64,000 nucleotides of DNA, from positions 3,715,001 to 3,779,000 of the forward strand of contig OX638326.1 of NCBI GenBank assembly GCA_951812775.1. The letters are read 5' to 3'. Positions 34,666-42,404 of the stretch are shown one piece after another. Position 1 is the stretch's first letter. Every line of letters begins with the position of its first letter. The translations under genes and the position numbers were made by a program. The notes beneath the pieces are model-generated. The model saw only the letters and a list, made by a program, of their open reading frames with translations. It ran no database searches and had not been told where the DNA came from. Source of the DNA: an uncultured Alphaproteobacteria bacterium (GTDB taxonomy: Bacteria; Pseudomonadota; Alphaproteobacteria; MPNO01; UBA2964).

Positions 34666-35268
34666 TTATCCGTCCTTTTTTTGTTCAGTTTCGACGGGCA
34701 GGGCGTGGCGTTGCATAAGACGTGCCTGTGCGACCGCAAACAGTAAGGTTAGGATCATCAATCCAAATACCTTAAAGGAAACCCAGAAATCCGTGCTTTG
34801 GGTCCGCCAAACGATTTCATTGAGCACCGCCATCGAGGCAAAAAAACAGGCGAATCGGAAGGTAAGTTTGTGCCAGCCGGTATCGTCCATTGGCCAAGCG
34901 GATGACATTAACGGTTTCAGGAGGGGTTTTTTGAAAAGCAGACCCCCAAACAGTATCAAGGAAAATAACGCCTCAACGATAGTGGGCTTCATCTTGATAA
35001 AGGTCTCGTCCTGAAGCCATAAGGTCAGACCACCAAAAATGCCGACGATGACGGCTGTTATGAGCGGCATCATCGGTACTCTGCGTGCAACAATTAGGGA
35101 GATTACAAGCGCAATAGCGGTTGCAACCATTAACGCAGCTGTTGCCGCGAGCAGTGATGTGCCGTCGTCGGATTTAGGCCCGAATAGGTAGGCTACAAAG
35201 AAAACGGCGAGGGGGGCGTAGTCCGCCATTGGTTTTAACCAGGCAGGCTCTGCTTTCTTGTCGGTCAT
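34666..35268 (-). CDS. yciB: Inner-membrane-spanning septation protein A (YciB/IspZ)
   Basis: The 200-residue polytopic protein has five to six spans: YAPLAVFFVAYLFGPKSDDG at the start, LWLQDETFIKMKPTIVEALF, the signature GLLFKKPLLKPLMSSAWPMD and DTGWHKLTFRFACFFASMAV, LNEIVWRTQSTDFWVSFKVF, and a charged end QRHALPVETEQKKDG. These are the marks of the IspZ/YciB family, implicated in cell-envelope and septum formation. Downstream of, and codirectional with, neither leuC nor the hydrolase operon; likely its own unit. Confidence 0.95.
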   Translation of the reverse strand: MTDKKAEPAWLKPMADYAPLAVFFVAYLFGPKSDDGTSLLAATAALMVATAIALVISLIVARRVPMMPLITAVIVGIFGGLTLWLQDETFIKMKPTIVEALFSLILFGGLLFKKPLLKPLMSSAWPMDDTGWHKLTFRFACFFASMAVLNEIVWRTQSTDFWVSFKVFGLMILTLLFAVAQARLMQRHALPVETEQKKDG

Positions 35269-35346
35269 GCGAAATCCTGAATACTTTTTGCGCGCGGATA
35301 GTAGTGTTCGATATATCTAAGAGCAATGAAGGAATATTAAAGGTTT

Positions 35347-35364
35347 CGCTGCGTTGACGCAGCG
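35347..35364. other. Perfect 7-bp hairpin in the divergent spacer
   Basis: CGCTGCG (35347-35353), TTGA loop, CGCAGCG (35358-35364) between the yciB and dienelactone hydrolase starts. No T-tract follows on either strand, so it is unlikely to be a terminator. It could be a protein-binding site for either divergent gene; nothing more can be said. Confidence 0.45.
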
Positions 35365-35439
35365 ATATCGGCAAATTACCGTTCGTTAAATGAAAACGCT
35401 GGCGTTTCGCCTGTCGTTTAAAGGTTTAGGGAGGTTTTG

Positions 35440-36141
35440 ATGGCTGACTATACGGAAGTTCAGGTGGATGGAAATCCGATGCGTATCGCTTATTCGGTAC
35501 CCGCTGGTGACGGTCCACATCCCGCGGTTGTTGTTATGTATCATCGCGGCGGTTTTGATGATTTTACGATCAAGGTGTGTGATGATTTGGCGGAAGCGGG
35601 CTTCATTGCCGCAGCAATGGATCTTTACCACTGGCCGCCGCTTCTAGAGCCAGCATCAGAAAACCCGTTCCCGAGAGACCCTGAAATAATCAAGGACGTT
35701 GCGGCAACAGTCGATTGGTTATCTGGTCGTGGAGATGTTGATATGGGCAACCTTGGGATCCTCGGTCATTGCATGGGGGGAAGAATGGCTTTGCTTGGCG
35801 CCTCAACGAACGACGCCTTTAAAGCCTGTGTGCCTTATTATCCGGGCAACATGTTTAAACCCTGGAGCGATGATGGACCTACGCCATTTGAATTGTTGGG
35901 TGGTATAAAGGGTAGTGTGAAGGGATTCTTTGGCAATGACGATCAAAACCCTTCGCCTGAAGACCGGGAAAAAATATCTGCGGAATTGACAGGCCACGGG
36001 ATAGAACACGAGTTTCATGGCTATGATGGTGCAGGGCACGCTTTTCAGAATTTTATAGCGCCTGAACGGTTTCGCCCCGAAGCAACGGCTGACTCTTGGG
36101 GGAAAACCATCAATTATCTCGATAGTACTTTGAAGGGGTAA
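35440..36141 (+). CDS. Dienelactone hydrolase family protein
   Basis: The 233-residue alpha/beta hydrolase has nucleophile elbow GILGHCMGGRMALLG (Cys nucleophile, as in dienelactone hydrolase), Asp in KGFFGNDDQNPSPED and His in YDGAGHAFQNF. Start ATG 35440 follows a gggaggtttt site. Dienelactone hydrolases open the lactone of chlorocatechol ortho-cleavage, but many members act on other esters. First of three codirectional genes with a DUF2141 protein and a class II aldolase. Confidence 0.9.
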   Translation: MADYTEVQVDGNPMRIAYSVPAGDGPHPAVVVMYHRGGFDDFTIKVCDDLAEAGFIAAAMDLYHWPPLLEPASENPFPRDPEIIKDVAATVDWLSGRGDVDMGNLGILGHCMGGRMALLGASTNDAFKACVPYYPGNMFKPWSDDGPTPFELLGGIKGSVKGFFGNDDQNPSPEDREKISAELTGHGIEHEFHGYDGAGHAFQNFIAPERFRPEATADSWGKTINYLDSTLKG

Positions 36142-36154
36142 AACCATTCTCTTT

Positions 36155-36622
36155 GTGGCAGTGATTCTTGGTGAGAGCACGGCTAAGGCTTTCCGACACT
36201 TACTCGGGGTGTGTGTTTTTCTAATCGTTGCCTCGGTTGGCTGGGACGCTTCACTAAACGCCGCGACATTGGTGATAGAGGTGAATGGTCTTCGTTCCGG
36301 CAAGGGAGATATTCATTATGCTGTCTATAAGTCTCCTGAGCATTTCCCCACTCGTGAAGGACGCATTGCGAATGGGAATGTGCCAGCGAAATCAGCAGGC
36401 GTTGTAATACCCGTCGAGGGGCTGAAACCGGGGCTGTATGCAGTCGCAGTCTATCATGACGAGAATCGCAATGATGAATTTGATCAGGGGCTTTTCGGTT
36501 TTCCGCTTGAAGATTACGGGTTTAGCAATAATGCGAGTGGTTTTCTCGGTCCCCCGTCTTTCAAGGACGCCGCGGTGGAACTAAAGAGTGACCGTGTCCG
36601 GACAATTATCCGGCTGGATTGA
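36155..36622 (+). CDS. DUF2141 family exported protein
   Basis: About 155 residues. The N-terminal hydrophobic stretch (HLLGVCVFLIVASVGWDASL) reads as a signal peptide ending before AATLVIEVNGLRSGKGDIHY. The body has the DUF2141 pattern: YAVYKSPEHFPT, VPVEGLKPG-like VIPVEGLKPGLYAVAVYHDE, NRNDEFDQGLFGFPLEDYGF and a closing strand. Immunoglobulin-like fold, function unknown. The start is GTG at 36155 or 36161; there is no strong RBS. 13 bp downstream of the hydrolase. Confidence 0.8.
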   Translation: MAVILGESTAKAFRHLLGVCVFLIVASVGWDASLNAATLVIEVNGLRSGKGDIHYAVYKSPEHFPTREGRIANGNVPAKSAGVVIPVEGLKPGLYAVAVYHDENRNDEFDQGLFGFPLEDYGFSNNASGFLGPPSFKDAAVELKSDRVRTIIRLD

Positions 36623-36633
36623 GCAGGGAAGAT

Positions 36634-37356
36634 ATGGATTTAGAGACCTCGCATACGGTTCTGCAGGATCTGGTGATTGCCAATCGAATTTTGGCGAATG
36701 AAGGCATTGTTGATGCCTTTGGTCACGTAAGTGTGCGTCACCCCAACAACCCTGACCTATATATTATGGCCTGTTCGCGCAGTCCGGGAATTGTGACTGT
36801 CGATGATCTAATGGAGTACACACTCGATGGTGTCCCACTGGATCAGCAGGACCGGCCAATGTATGCCGAAAGGCATATTCATGGCGGTATTTACGAAGTG
36901 CGAGCCGACATTCAAGCGGTTATTCACAGCCATTCGCATGCTGTCATTCCTTTTGGGCTGACCGGTATGGAAATTCGGCCGGTTTTTCATATGGGGTCGA
37001 CGATGCTTGGTCCGATCCCGATTTGGGATATCGCCGATAACTTTGGCGATACAACTTTACTGGTTCTCAATATGGAGCAGGGAAGGGATCTCGCCCATGG
37101 TATGCGAAATGGGCGAATCGCATTGATGCGCGGGCATGGTTGTGTCGTGGGCGCAAGTACCATTAAAGAAGCTGTGATGATGGCGGTATATCTGGAAGAC
37201 AATGCAAAGCTTCAGATGCAGGCAATGCAGATGGGAGAACCCAAATATATGACGCCTGGCGAAATCGAACTTTGTAGTGGTCGAATTGGCGGTGAATTGG
37301 CGATAAACAGAGCGTGGGAGTACTGGACGATTCGTGCTGGCTGCCAGAATCTCTGA
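36634..37356 (+). CDS. Class II aldolase/adducin family protein
   Basis: A 240-residue fuculose-aldolase-fold protein: GIVDAFGHVSVRHP (substrate loop), VIHSHSHAVIPFGL (zinc His pair), LMRGHGCVVGA (third His) and YLEDNAKLQMQAM. ATG 36634 follows gcagggaagat. Zinc set is complete, so it should be active. 11 bp after the DUF2141 gene. Second of four class II aldolases in the window, more like the 52808 copy than the 21094 copy. Confidence 0.9.
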   Translation: MDLETSHTVLQDLVIANRILANEGIVDAFGHVSVRHPNNPDLYIMACSRSPGIVTVDDLMEYTLDGVPLDQQDRPMYAERHIHGGIYEVRADIQAVIHSHSHAVIPFGLTGMEIRPVFHMGSTMLGPIPIWDIADNFGDTTLLVLNMEQGRDLAHGMRNGRIALMRGHGCVVGASTIKEAVMMAVYLEDNAKLQMQAMQMGEPKYMTPGEIELCSGRIGGELAINRAWEYWTIRAGCQNL

Positions 37357-37454
37357 CCATTCAATTGGACGTATTTGTTAGCTTTAGAGCTGTTTTACCT
37401 CTTTGCCATATCCTCTTTCTGCAGTTCCTATTAACCGTTAGTCGTTTTTACTAG

Positions 37455-38600
37455 ATGATTTCTGACGATCTTCTCGACACCTACCATCAGCGTATCGAAA
37501 AAGGTGAAATCCGTTCCGATTCCGGCCAACAGGCTGTTGCGGAGGTCTTGCATTCGCTGAATGACGAATTGGTTCAGGTTGCAGGAGAAACCGGTGGTTT
37601 TAGCAGTGTCTTAAAATCTCTCTTTGGGGGCGCGCAAAGTAAGCCTAAACCAAGAGGAATATATATTTACGGACCGCCTGGCCGAGGTAAATCCATGTTG
37701 ATGGATTTATTTTATGAAACAACGCCAGTTGCCAAACGGCGTCGGGTGCACGTGCACCCCTTTATGCAGGAAGTTCAACAGAAACTACATAAATGGCGCC
37801 AAGAGGGTGGTGGAAAGCAGTCAGAAGAGCCGCTACCTCGTTTGGCGAGAGAAATTGCGGAGACAAGTTCTTTGCTTTGTTTTGATGAATTTCAGGTGGA
37901 GGCGGTTGTTGATGCCATGATTCTAAGGCGCCTGTTTGAAGCGATGTTTGAATGTGGTGTCACTGTTGTTGCGACATCCAATACAGCGCCGGATGATTTA
38001 TATGCTGGCGGTTTACAGCGAGAGCGATTTATTCCCTTTATCGAATTACTTAAAGAGGAAATGCAGGTCGTTGAGCTGGCGAGCGAAACAGATTATCGCA
38101 GGGATCGCCTTAAATCCGTTGGGGTCTACCATTCCCCATTAGGTGCAGAAGCACAGGCAGCGCTTGAGGAGGCATTTGAACGTTTGACCGATGGCGATGA
38201 TGGCGAAGCTGATTCAGTAGTCGTGCATGGGCGGACGATCATCGTTCCGCAAGCCGCGCGGGGCGTAGCATATTTTCCATTTACTGAATTGTGTGAGAAG
38301 CCTTTGGGGCCGGCGGATTACTGGTCGATCGCCTGCCAGTACCAGACCGTGATCGTATCGGATATACCGTTTTTTCAACCGAGTGACAGGAATATCGCCA
38401 AGCGTTTTGCGACTCTTATTGAGACGCTTTACGAGCAAAAGACTAAATTGGTCTGTTCGGCGGCGGCACTTCCTGATCATTTGTATCCTGATGGTGACGG
38501 GTCGGCCATATTCACACGTGTTGCTTCTCGGTTGGAAGAAATGCAATCCGAAGAATACTTGTCTGCCCCCCATAGCCCCGCGACCGCCAAGGCGGCGTAA
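37455..38600 (+). CDS. zapE: AFG1-family ATPase (cell division protein ZapE)
   Basis: A 381-residue P-loop ATPase: Walker A in YIYGPPGRGKSMLMDLFY, Walker B in LLCFDEFQVEAVVDAMIL, sensor region TVVATSNTAPDDLYAGGLQR and the AFG1 hallmark DYWSIACQYQTVIVSDIP. ZapE acts at the Z-ring late in division under low oxygen; the mitochondrial homolog handles membrane protein turnover. Single gene with 98 bp of upstream space. Confidence 0.95.
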   Translation: MISDDLLDTYHQRIEKGEIRSDSGQQAVAEVLHSLNDELVQVAGETGGFSSVLKSLFGGAQSKPKPRGIYIYGPPGRGKSMLMDLFYETTPVAKRRRVHVHPFMQEVQQKLHKWRQEGGGKQSEEPLPRLAREIAETSSLLCFDEFQVEAVVDAMILRRLFEAMFECGVTVVATSNTAPDDLYAGGLQRERFIPFIELLKEEMQVVELASETDYRRDRLKSVGVYHSPLGAEAQAALEEAFERLTDGDDGEADSVVVHGRTIIVPQAARGVAYFPFTELCEKPLGPADYWSIACQYQTVIVSDIPFFQPSDRNIAKRFATLIETLYEQKTKLVCSAAALPDHLYPDGDGSAIFTRVASRLEEMQSEEYLSAPHSPATAKAA

Positions 38601-38611
38601 TCAGAGCCCGG

Positions 38612-39478
38612 TTAACTTATTGGGGGCTCCCAGGTTCTTGTGAGAATACCATCGCGCTCCGGCGGTAAAAAGACAGCCTGTTCACGGCTTGCTTCCGCAG
38701 CATCATCTGGCAGCAAATTGGAATCCCATTTTGATCCTATGAATCGACAGCCAGTTGTCTCTCTCGCCGCATCTGAGGCCAGCCAGACAGCAGGGGGCAC
38801 AATGACATCTGCAGGGAGGTATGGTTTTCCGGTTTGGTTCGCAGAGGCCCGCACGGCAGGTAAAACGAATTCTGTCTCAACGGCGCCGCCGGGCGCTATG
38901 CTGTTGACCGTTACACCGGTATCTAGAAGGTCTTGCGCCCAGCACAGAGTCATGGCTTCCAGCGCTGCTTTTGATGGCCCATAAGGGGATTCGTTGGGGC
39001 GGTACATTGATGAACGCGATTTTGTGACATTCAGAATGCGCCCGGATCTTTGTAGCAACATCGTCTGAATGATGGCGAAGGCCATATTGAACGGGCCGTT
39101 GATATTCGCGTCTATGATTGCGGTCCAGCCCGCAGGGTTGCCTTCATAAAACTTGACCCGGTCATCTGCCATCATCCCCTGACCAAGACCGGCATTGTTA
39201 ACAAGCACATCAATGCGACCAAAGCTTGCTATGGTCTCCTTTGCGACCTCCTGGCAGGCATTTAGATTGGTTACATCAGCCTGAATAGGCAGGCTGACAT
39301 CGTGACCTGCAATGTCGTTTATCTCAGCCGCCACAGTTTGAATTTGGTTGAGGTTTTTGGCGGCAGTGATGACGATGCCGCTAATACCCGCCTCAGCATA
39401 TCCGAGCGCCATTGCTCGTCCCAGCCCGCGTCCGCCTCCCGTGATGATTGCTATTTTACCATCTAGCGGCTTTTTCAT
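38612..39478 (-). CDS. SDR family oxidoreductase, 288 aa
   Basis: SDR with the classical cofactor motif IITGGGRGLGRAMALGYAEA, INNAG-type NNAG (DVLVNNAGLGQGM), catalytic Ser region LNVTKSRSSMYRP and YxxxK in SPYGPSKAALEAM. The C-terminal tail (VFLPPERDGILTRTWEP) is longer than in the tandem SDRs. It is convergent with zapE, divergent from the TIGR02444 gene. 3-oxoacyl-reductase-like; substrate unknown. Confidence 0.9.
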   Translation of the reverse strand: MKKPLDGKIAIITGGGRGLGRAMALGYAEAGISGIVITAAKNLNQIQTVAAEINDIAGHDVSLPIQADVTNLNACQEVAKETIASFGRIDVLVNNAGLGQGMMADDRVKFYEGNPAGWTAIIDANINGPFNMAFAIIQTMLLQRSGRILNVTKSRSSMYRPNESPYGPSKAALEAMTLCWAQDLLDTGVTVNSIAPGGAVETEFVLPAVRASANQTGKPYLPADVIVPPAVWLASDAARETTGCRFIGSKWDSNLLPDDAAEASREQAVFLPPERDGILTRTWEPPIS

Positions 39479-39578
39479 ATTCTGTTCCTATCCCCGCAGT
39501 ACGAAGCTGCGTTAGAATAGCCATATTGATCTTACATGCTAGCGCAAGGCTGTTTTCGTAGAGAGGAATTTAAGAACG

Positions 39579-40148
39579 ATGTCGTTAGTTTTCGAAGAAT
39601 GTCCGTTTTGGGATTTTTCTCTGCAAGTCTATGGCCGCGAGGGTGTTTCAAAGGCCTGCATCAACTTACAAGACAGGCATATTCTTGATGTGAATATTAT
39701 TTTGTTGAGCATGTGGCTTGGCCATAATGGTCACCCTGTAATGGACCATAACGCGCTGACGCGGGCTTTGGATGTTTCACGGCGTTGGAATAAGGATGTT
39801 GTCTGCGGGATTCGTGCTGTGCGGCTGGCACTTAAAGATGATTTCTCACCGATATCAGCTGAAAATTGCGAAATTTTGCGGAAAAACATTTTGTCACTTG
39901 AAATTGAGGGTGAACATCTTGAACACATGGCGCTAGCTTCAACGGTACAATCAGAACCGAATCCAAAGTTAGAGCCTTCTTTGAGACTGGCTATTTGCAC
40001 AGCAAACCTCGGATTGTATTTGACCGTCCTTGAAGCAAAGTTGGGTGAAGAGGATTATGCCGATGTCAGGGTCATACTTTCCTCGACATTTCCCGATCTG
40101 GATGAAGAGGTATTAGAGTCTGCTATGCAGTCTTTTTCGGCGATTTAA
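39579..40148 (+). CDS. TIGR02444 family protein
   Basis: The 189-residue protein opens ECPFWDFSLQVYGREGVSKA and has the strongly conserved INLQDRHILDVNIILLSMWL segment, the signature of the proteobacterial TIGR02444 family of unknown function. There is no signal peptide or transmembrane span. Helical throughout. Followed 13 bp on by a small lipoprotein gene. Confidence 0.9.
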   Translation: MSLVFEECPFWDFSLQVYGREGVSKACINLQDRHILDVNIILLSMWLGHNGHPVMDHNALTRALDVSRRWNKDVVCGIRAVRLALKDDFSPISAENCEILRKNILSLEIEGEHLEHMALASTVQSEPNPKLEPSLRLAICTANLGLYLTVLEAKLGEEDYADVRVILSSTFPDLDEEVLESAMQSFSAI

Positions 40149-40161
40149 TGAAAGCCGGGAG

Positions 40162-40425
40162 TTGATTGGAGAATTGTTTAACTTACGCCGAATAGTGGCC
40201 CCAGCACTTTGTAGTTTGCTCGTTGTAGGGTGTGCGGAAGTCGTGAAAAAGACGCCACATGAAGTTCATGTTGATACGGGCGAACTTGGACAATTGGTGC
40301 CGGGATCGCGTCATTGGCTGGCTCTAATTTCAGCTAGAGAACACTGTAGTTCACTCTCTAAAGAGACAACACTTGAGGATATTAAGGAAGGTGTAGTGAT
40401 CTATCGGTGTACAAGTCCGAAGTAA
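40162..40425 (+). CDS. Small hypothetical lipoprotein
   Basis: TTG start at 40162 (behind gccgggag) gives 87 residues with a signal peptide and lipobox (CSLLVVGCAEVVKK), then a short acidic mature region (HVDTGELGQLVPGSRHWLAL) with two Cys that may pair. No family recognised. Alternative starts are weak; the lipobox supports this frame. Cotranscribed with the TIGR02444 gene. Confidence 0.6.
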   Translation: MIGELFNLRRIVAPALCSLLVVGCAEVVKKTPHEVHVDTGELGQLVPGSRHWLALISAREHCSSLSKETTLEDIKEGVVIYRCTSPK

Positions 40426-40432
40426 GCAGGTC

Positions 40433-40732
40433 TTATCTGATGTCTTTCCCTGACAATTTGCGGAAAGTGGCCCAATTTTGCTCTGCAAAATGTAGTTTGC
40501 GGCGTAGTTTGCTTTCTCGGGCACCCGAATAGATGTCTTGGGGGTTCTGCCCCTTGTTTGCCAGTAGCGCTATTTCCTTCTTGATCCGGTGTACTTCTAA
40601 TCTGGCCCAGTGCTCCCGGTTAGTACATTGCTGCGACCAGCTAAGGTCATAATCGCTTGGATAAGAGGCACCTATCGGTACCGGCCCATCATATCTCTTA
40701 TCCAAGTCTTTGATCGGTGAAGAGGTGATCAT
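40433..40732 (-). CDS. Hypothetical protein downstream of the phage repressor
   Basis: A 99-residue basic protein starting MITSSPIKDLDKRYDGPVPI with a helical middle (EHWARLEVHRIKKEIALLA) and C-terminal KLRRKLHFAEQNWATFRKLS. No family recognised. Its start lies 15 bp from one repressor operator (40747-40758), and a second operator is at 40802-40813, so it is probably under direct control of the repressor encoded at 40823. Likely the first gene of a prophage lysogeny or immunity module. Confidence 0.6.
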   Translation of the reverse strand: MITSSPIKDLDKRYDGPVPIGASYPSDYDLSWSQQCTNREHWARLEVHRIKKEIALLANKGQNPQDIYSGARESKLRRKLHFAEQNWATFRKLSGKDIR

Positions 40733-40746
40733 TAAATATTAGAAAA

Positions 40747-40758
40747 GGTAAAAATACC
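40747..40758. promoter_or_regulatory. Repressor operator O3 (GGTAAAAATACC)
   Basis: 12-bp palindrome-type site: half-sites GGTA and TACC spaced by AAAA. The same 12-mer occurs three times exactly (one inverted) around the S24 repressor gene and not elsewhere that I can find. It lies 15 bp upstream of the start of the gene at 40433-40732. Confidence 0.75.
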
Positions 40759-40801
40759 TTATATATACTAATAGTTGATCGCAGTATTGTCAAGAAAAAT
40801 A

Positions 40802-40813
40802 GGTATTTTTACC
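40802..40813. promoter_or_regulatory. Repressor operator O2 (inverted copy, GGTATTTTTACC)
   Basis: Exact reverse complement of O3, 9 bp after the repressor stop codon (40823). Between O2 and O3 lies an AT-rich segment (tatatatactaatag) suitable for a promoter. Repression of the downstream gene by both sites is inference. Confidence 0.75.
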
Positions 40814-40822
40814 TAATTCGAG

Positions 40823-41434
40823 TCAGGATAGTTTTCGGGTGACTTGGATCACATGCCCAACGACCTCAATTTCATCTGTAATGAAAATGGTGTCGTAACT
40901 GTCTGTGCTGTCGGGTTCCAATCGAGCCGGTTCGGTCCTAAACCGTTTGAAGGTAGCGTCACCATCGTGTTTAACGACATAGTACTGCCCCGGCGATAGC
41001 GTCCGATCACCAAAGTCTACAATGATAATGCTGCCGTCGGGTGCCACGCGGTTCATGCTGCTTCCCTGAACCCTTAGAGCAATGAGGGTATCACGATTAT
41101 GGGTAATGGGTATGAATTCTTCGGCACCACCAACAGCGTAAGGATCGTTTGTTTCTGTTAGTTCGCCGGTGGAAACCCAACTCACGAGTGGGACATCCTG
41201 CACAGAGTTGATGCGGCTGGATCCCTCATTGGATTGGAGTTCTAAAAGGGCTTCCATTGTCCAGTCAAGGCCGCGGGCAATACCCTCAAGCGTATCTCTC
41301 CTAGGATTCCTAGATTTGCTTCTCAGGACATTCCGAATGGCGTCTGGTGTAAGACCGCCATCAATCGACGCCCTTCGTGCTGATTTACCGAGCTCTCTTA
41401 GACGTCCTTGGATTCTGTCAGTCAACGCAGTCAT
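40823..41434 (-). CDS. CI/LexA-type phage repressor (HTH plus S24 peptidase)
   Basis: 203 residues: N-terminal HTH with GGLTPDAIRNVLRSKSRNPR and DTLEGIARGLDWTMEALLEL, linker, then an S24 self-cleavage domain with the nucleophile Ser in VQGSSMNRVAPDGSIIIVDF and the catalytic Lys in YYVVKHDGDATFKRF. The likely cleavage loop precedes PLVSWVSTGELT. RecA-stimulated autocleavage would lift repression on DNA damage. Start fixed at MTALTDRIQGRL. Three matching operators surround the gene. All key residues are present, so the repressor should still be functional even though the phage is deleted. Confidence 0.92.
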   Translation of the reverse strand: MTALTDRIQGRLRELGKSARRASIDGGLTPDAIRNVLRSKSRNPRRDTLEGIARGLDWTMEALLELQSNEGSSRINSVQDVPLVSWVSTGELTETNDPYAVGGAEEFIPITHNRDTLIALRVQGSSMNRVAPDGSIIIVDFGDRTLSPGQYYVVKHDGDATFKRFRTEPARLEPDSTDSYDTIFITDEIEVVGHVIQVTRKLS

Positions 41435-41489
41435 TATGTGTCTCCTACTGTCGCGGTATTTTAACCGTAGAGTCCCAAAATGCCGATAC

Positions 41490-41522
41490 GGTAAAAATAC
41501 CTTAAAATTCGGTAAAAAACCC
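41490..41522. promoter_or_regulatory. Repressor operator O1 plus degenerate copy, in the divergent promoter region
   Basis: GGTAAAAATACC at 41490-41501 is identical to O3. A weaker copy, GGTAAAAAACCC, follows at 41511-41522. The pair lies between the repressor (start 41434) and the divergent gene at 41541. TATTAT at 41524-41529 is a good -10 for the rightward gene, and the -35 would fall on or next to O1. This is the layout of an autoregulated phage immunity switch. Confidence 0.75.
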
Positions 41523-41540
41523 GTATTATCGGTTTTCACG

Positions 41541-41762
41541 ATGAACAGACAAAAAATTCCACTTAAATCGGTTCGCAAGCGGGTAAGCGCTCTAAACAGG
41601 ATGGAGCAATCTTCGCGGCGGACATGGCAGCAACGTGAACTCAGCGGTTTTGATCCTACAGAAGTGATCGATGGCGAGTTCGATAGTGTCGATCTTGATA
41701 CCGTGCTTCGGGATATAGAGTTCAGCGACCGTATCGCAGGTGATGAGACATGGTCGGAATAA
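41541..41762 (+). CDS. Small phage-like protein divergent from the repressor
   Basis: 73 residues: basic N-terminus (MNRQKIPLKSVRKRVSALNR) with a helical segment to RTWQQRELSG, then an acidic C-terminus (DSVDLDTVLRDIEFSDRIAG). It occupies the place of cro or an early gene, right behind the O1 operators, but has no recognisable HTH. Function unknown. Confidence 0.6.
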   Translation: MNRQKIPLKSVRKRVSALNRMEQSSRRTWQQRELSGFDPTEVIDGEFDSVDLDTVLRDIEFSDRIAGDETWSE

Positions 41763-41786
41763 TCTGTTTTGGGAGGAGGAGTGAGG

Positions 41787-42319
41787 ATGCGGCGAACCCG
41801 TAAAGCCCGGTTGAAGCAAACTATGGTGATCAAGGAAGAAGAGTCCTTTACACCAACACTCCAGACCGAAGAAAAACTTCGCAAGGATACGATGATCTCG
41901 TTGTTGGCAACTGGGGACATTTCTTCTGATCACGTGCGTGTGGCGGAGGAATTACGTGCGGTTTTTGAGACCGTGTCTCGCGGTATGTTCCCGGCGAGCA
42001 GCTGGCGTGCCGAAGCTAGCCCGGGTCGCATAGACGGCAGAGAATGGATTTTGTGGATCGTATGTCGGATAGAGAGGCCATGCTTTGGGAACGGTGCTAT
42101 CTCCCATGGACACGGCAGTTGAGCTGCGAGATTGCGAGTGGTGTCCCGGGGACGCGATGGCTCCAAATGGTGATCGACCTCGTGGTTGAAAACGAGTCAT
42201 TAGAGGTTGTTGAACAAAGGTATCGCTTGGGTGAGGGTGTAGCATTGGGTTTTCTGACGAACGCGTTGGATCGATATTTGGCGATCCGGTGTGAGATGTC
42301 TCGAAAGGTTGGGGTTTGA
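41787..42319 (+). pseudogene. Frameshifted phage-like gene (possible small-terminase-type)
   Basis: The first frame starts at 41787 (MRRTRKARLKQTMVIKEEES) and carries GDISSDHVRVAEELRAVFET and SRGMFPASSW to about GRIDG near 42035. The second frame carries MDFVDRMSDREAMLWERCY, then WLQMVIDLVVENESLEVVEQ and RYRLGEGVALGFLTNALDRY to a stop at 42319. The end of the first frame after GRIDGREW is out of character, so the gene is one frame broken around 42030-42045. The order (repressor, early gene, this gene, terminase fragment at 43653) suits a small terminase or regulatory gene, but I do not recognise the family firmly. Confidence 0.55.
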
Positions 42320-42404
42320 ACTGTCACTCTTAGACCTGATACATTGATGCTCGTAATTCGGGGTCGGTTTGATTATTGTCCCGAGCCTGATCTTTTGAGT
42401 GTCG

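Noticed and set aside
42320-42404. FMN riboswitch before ribA
   Set aside because: The leader is under 90 bp and shows none of the conserved FMN-aptamer core.
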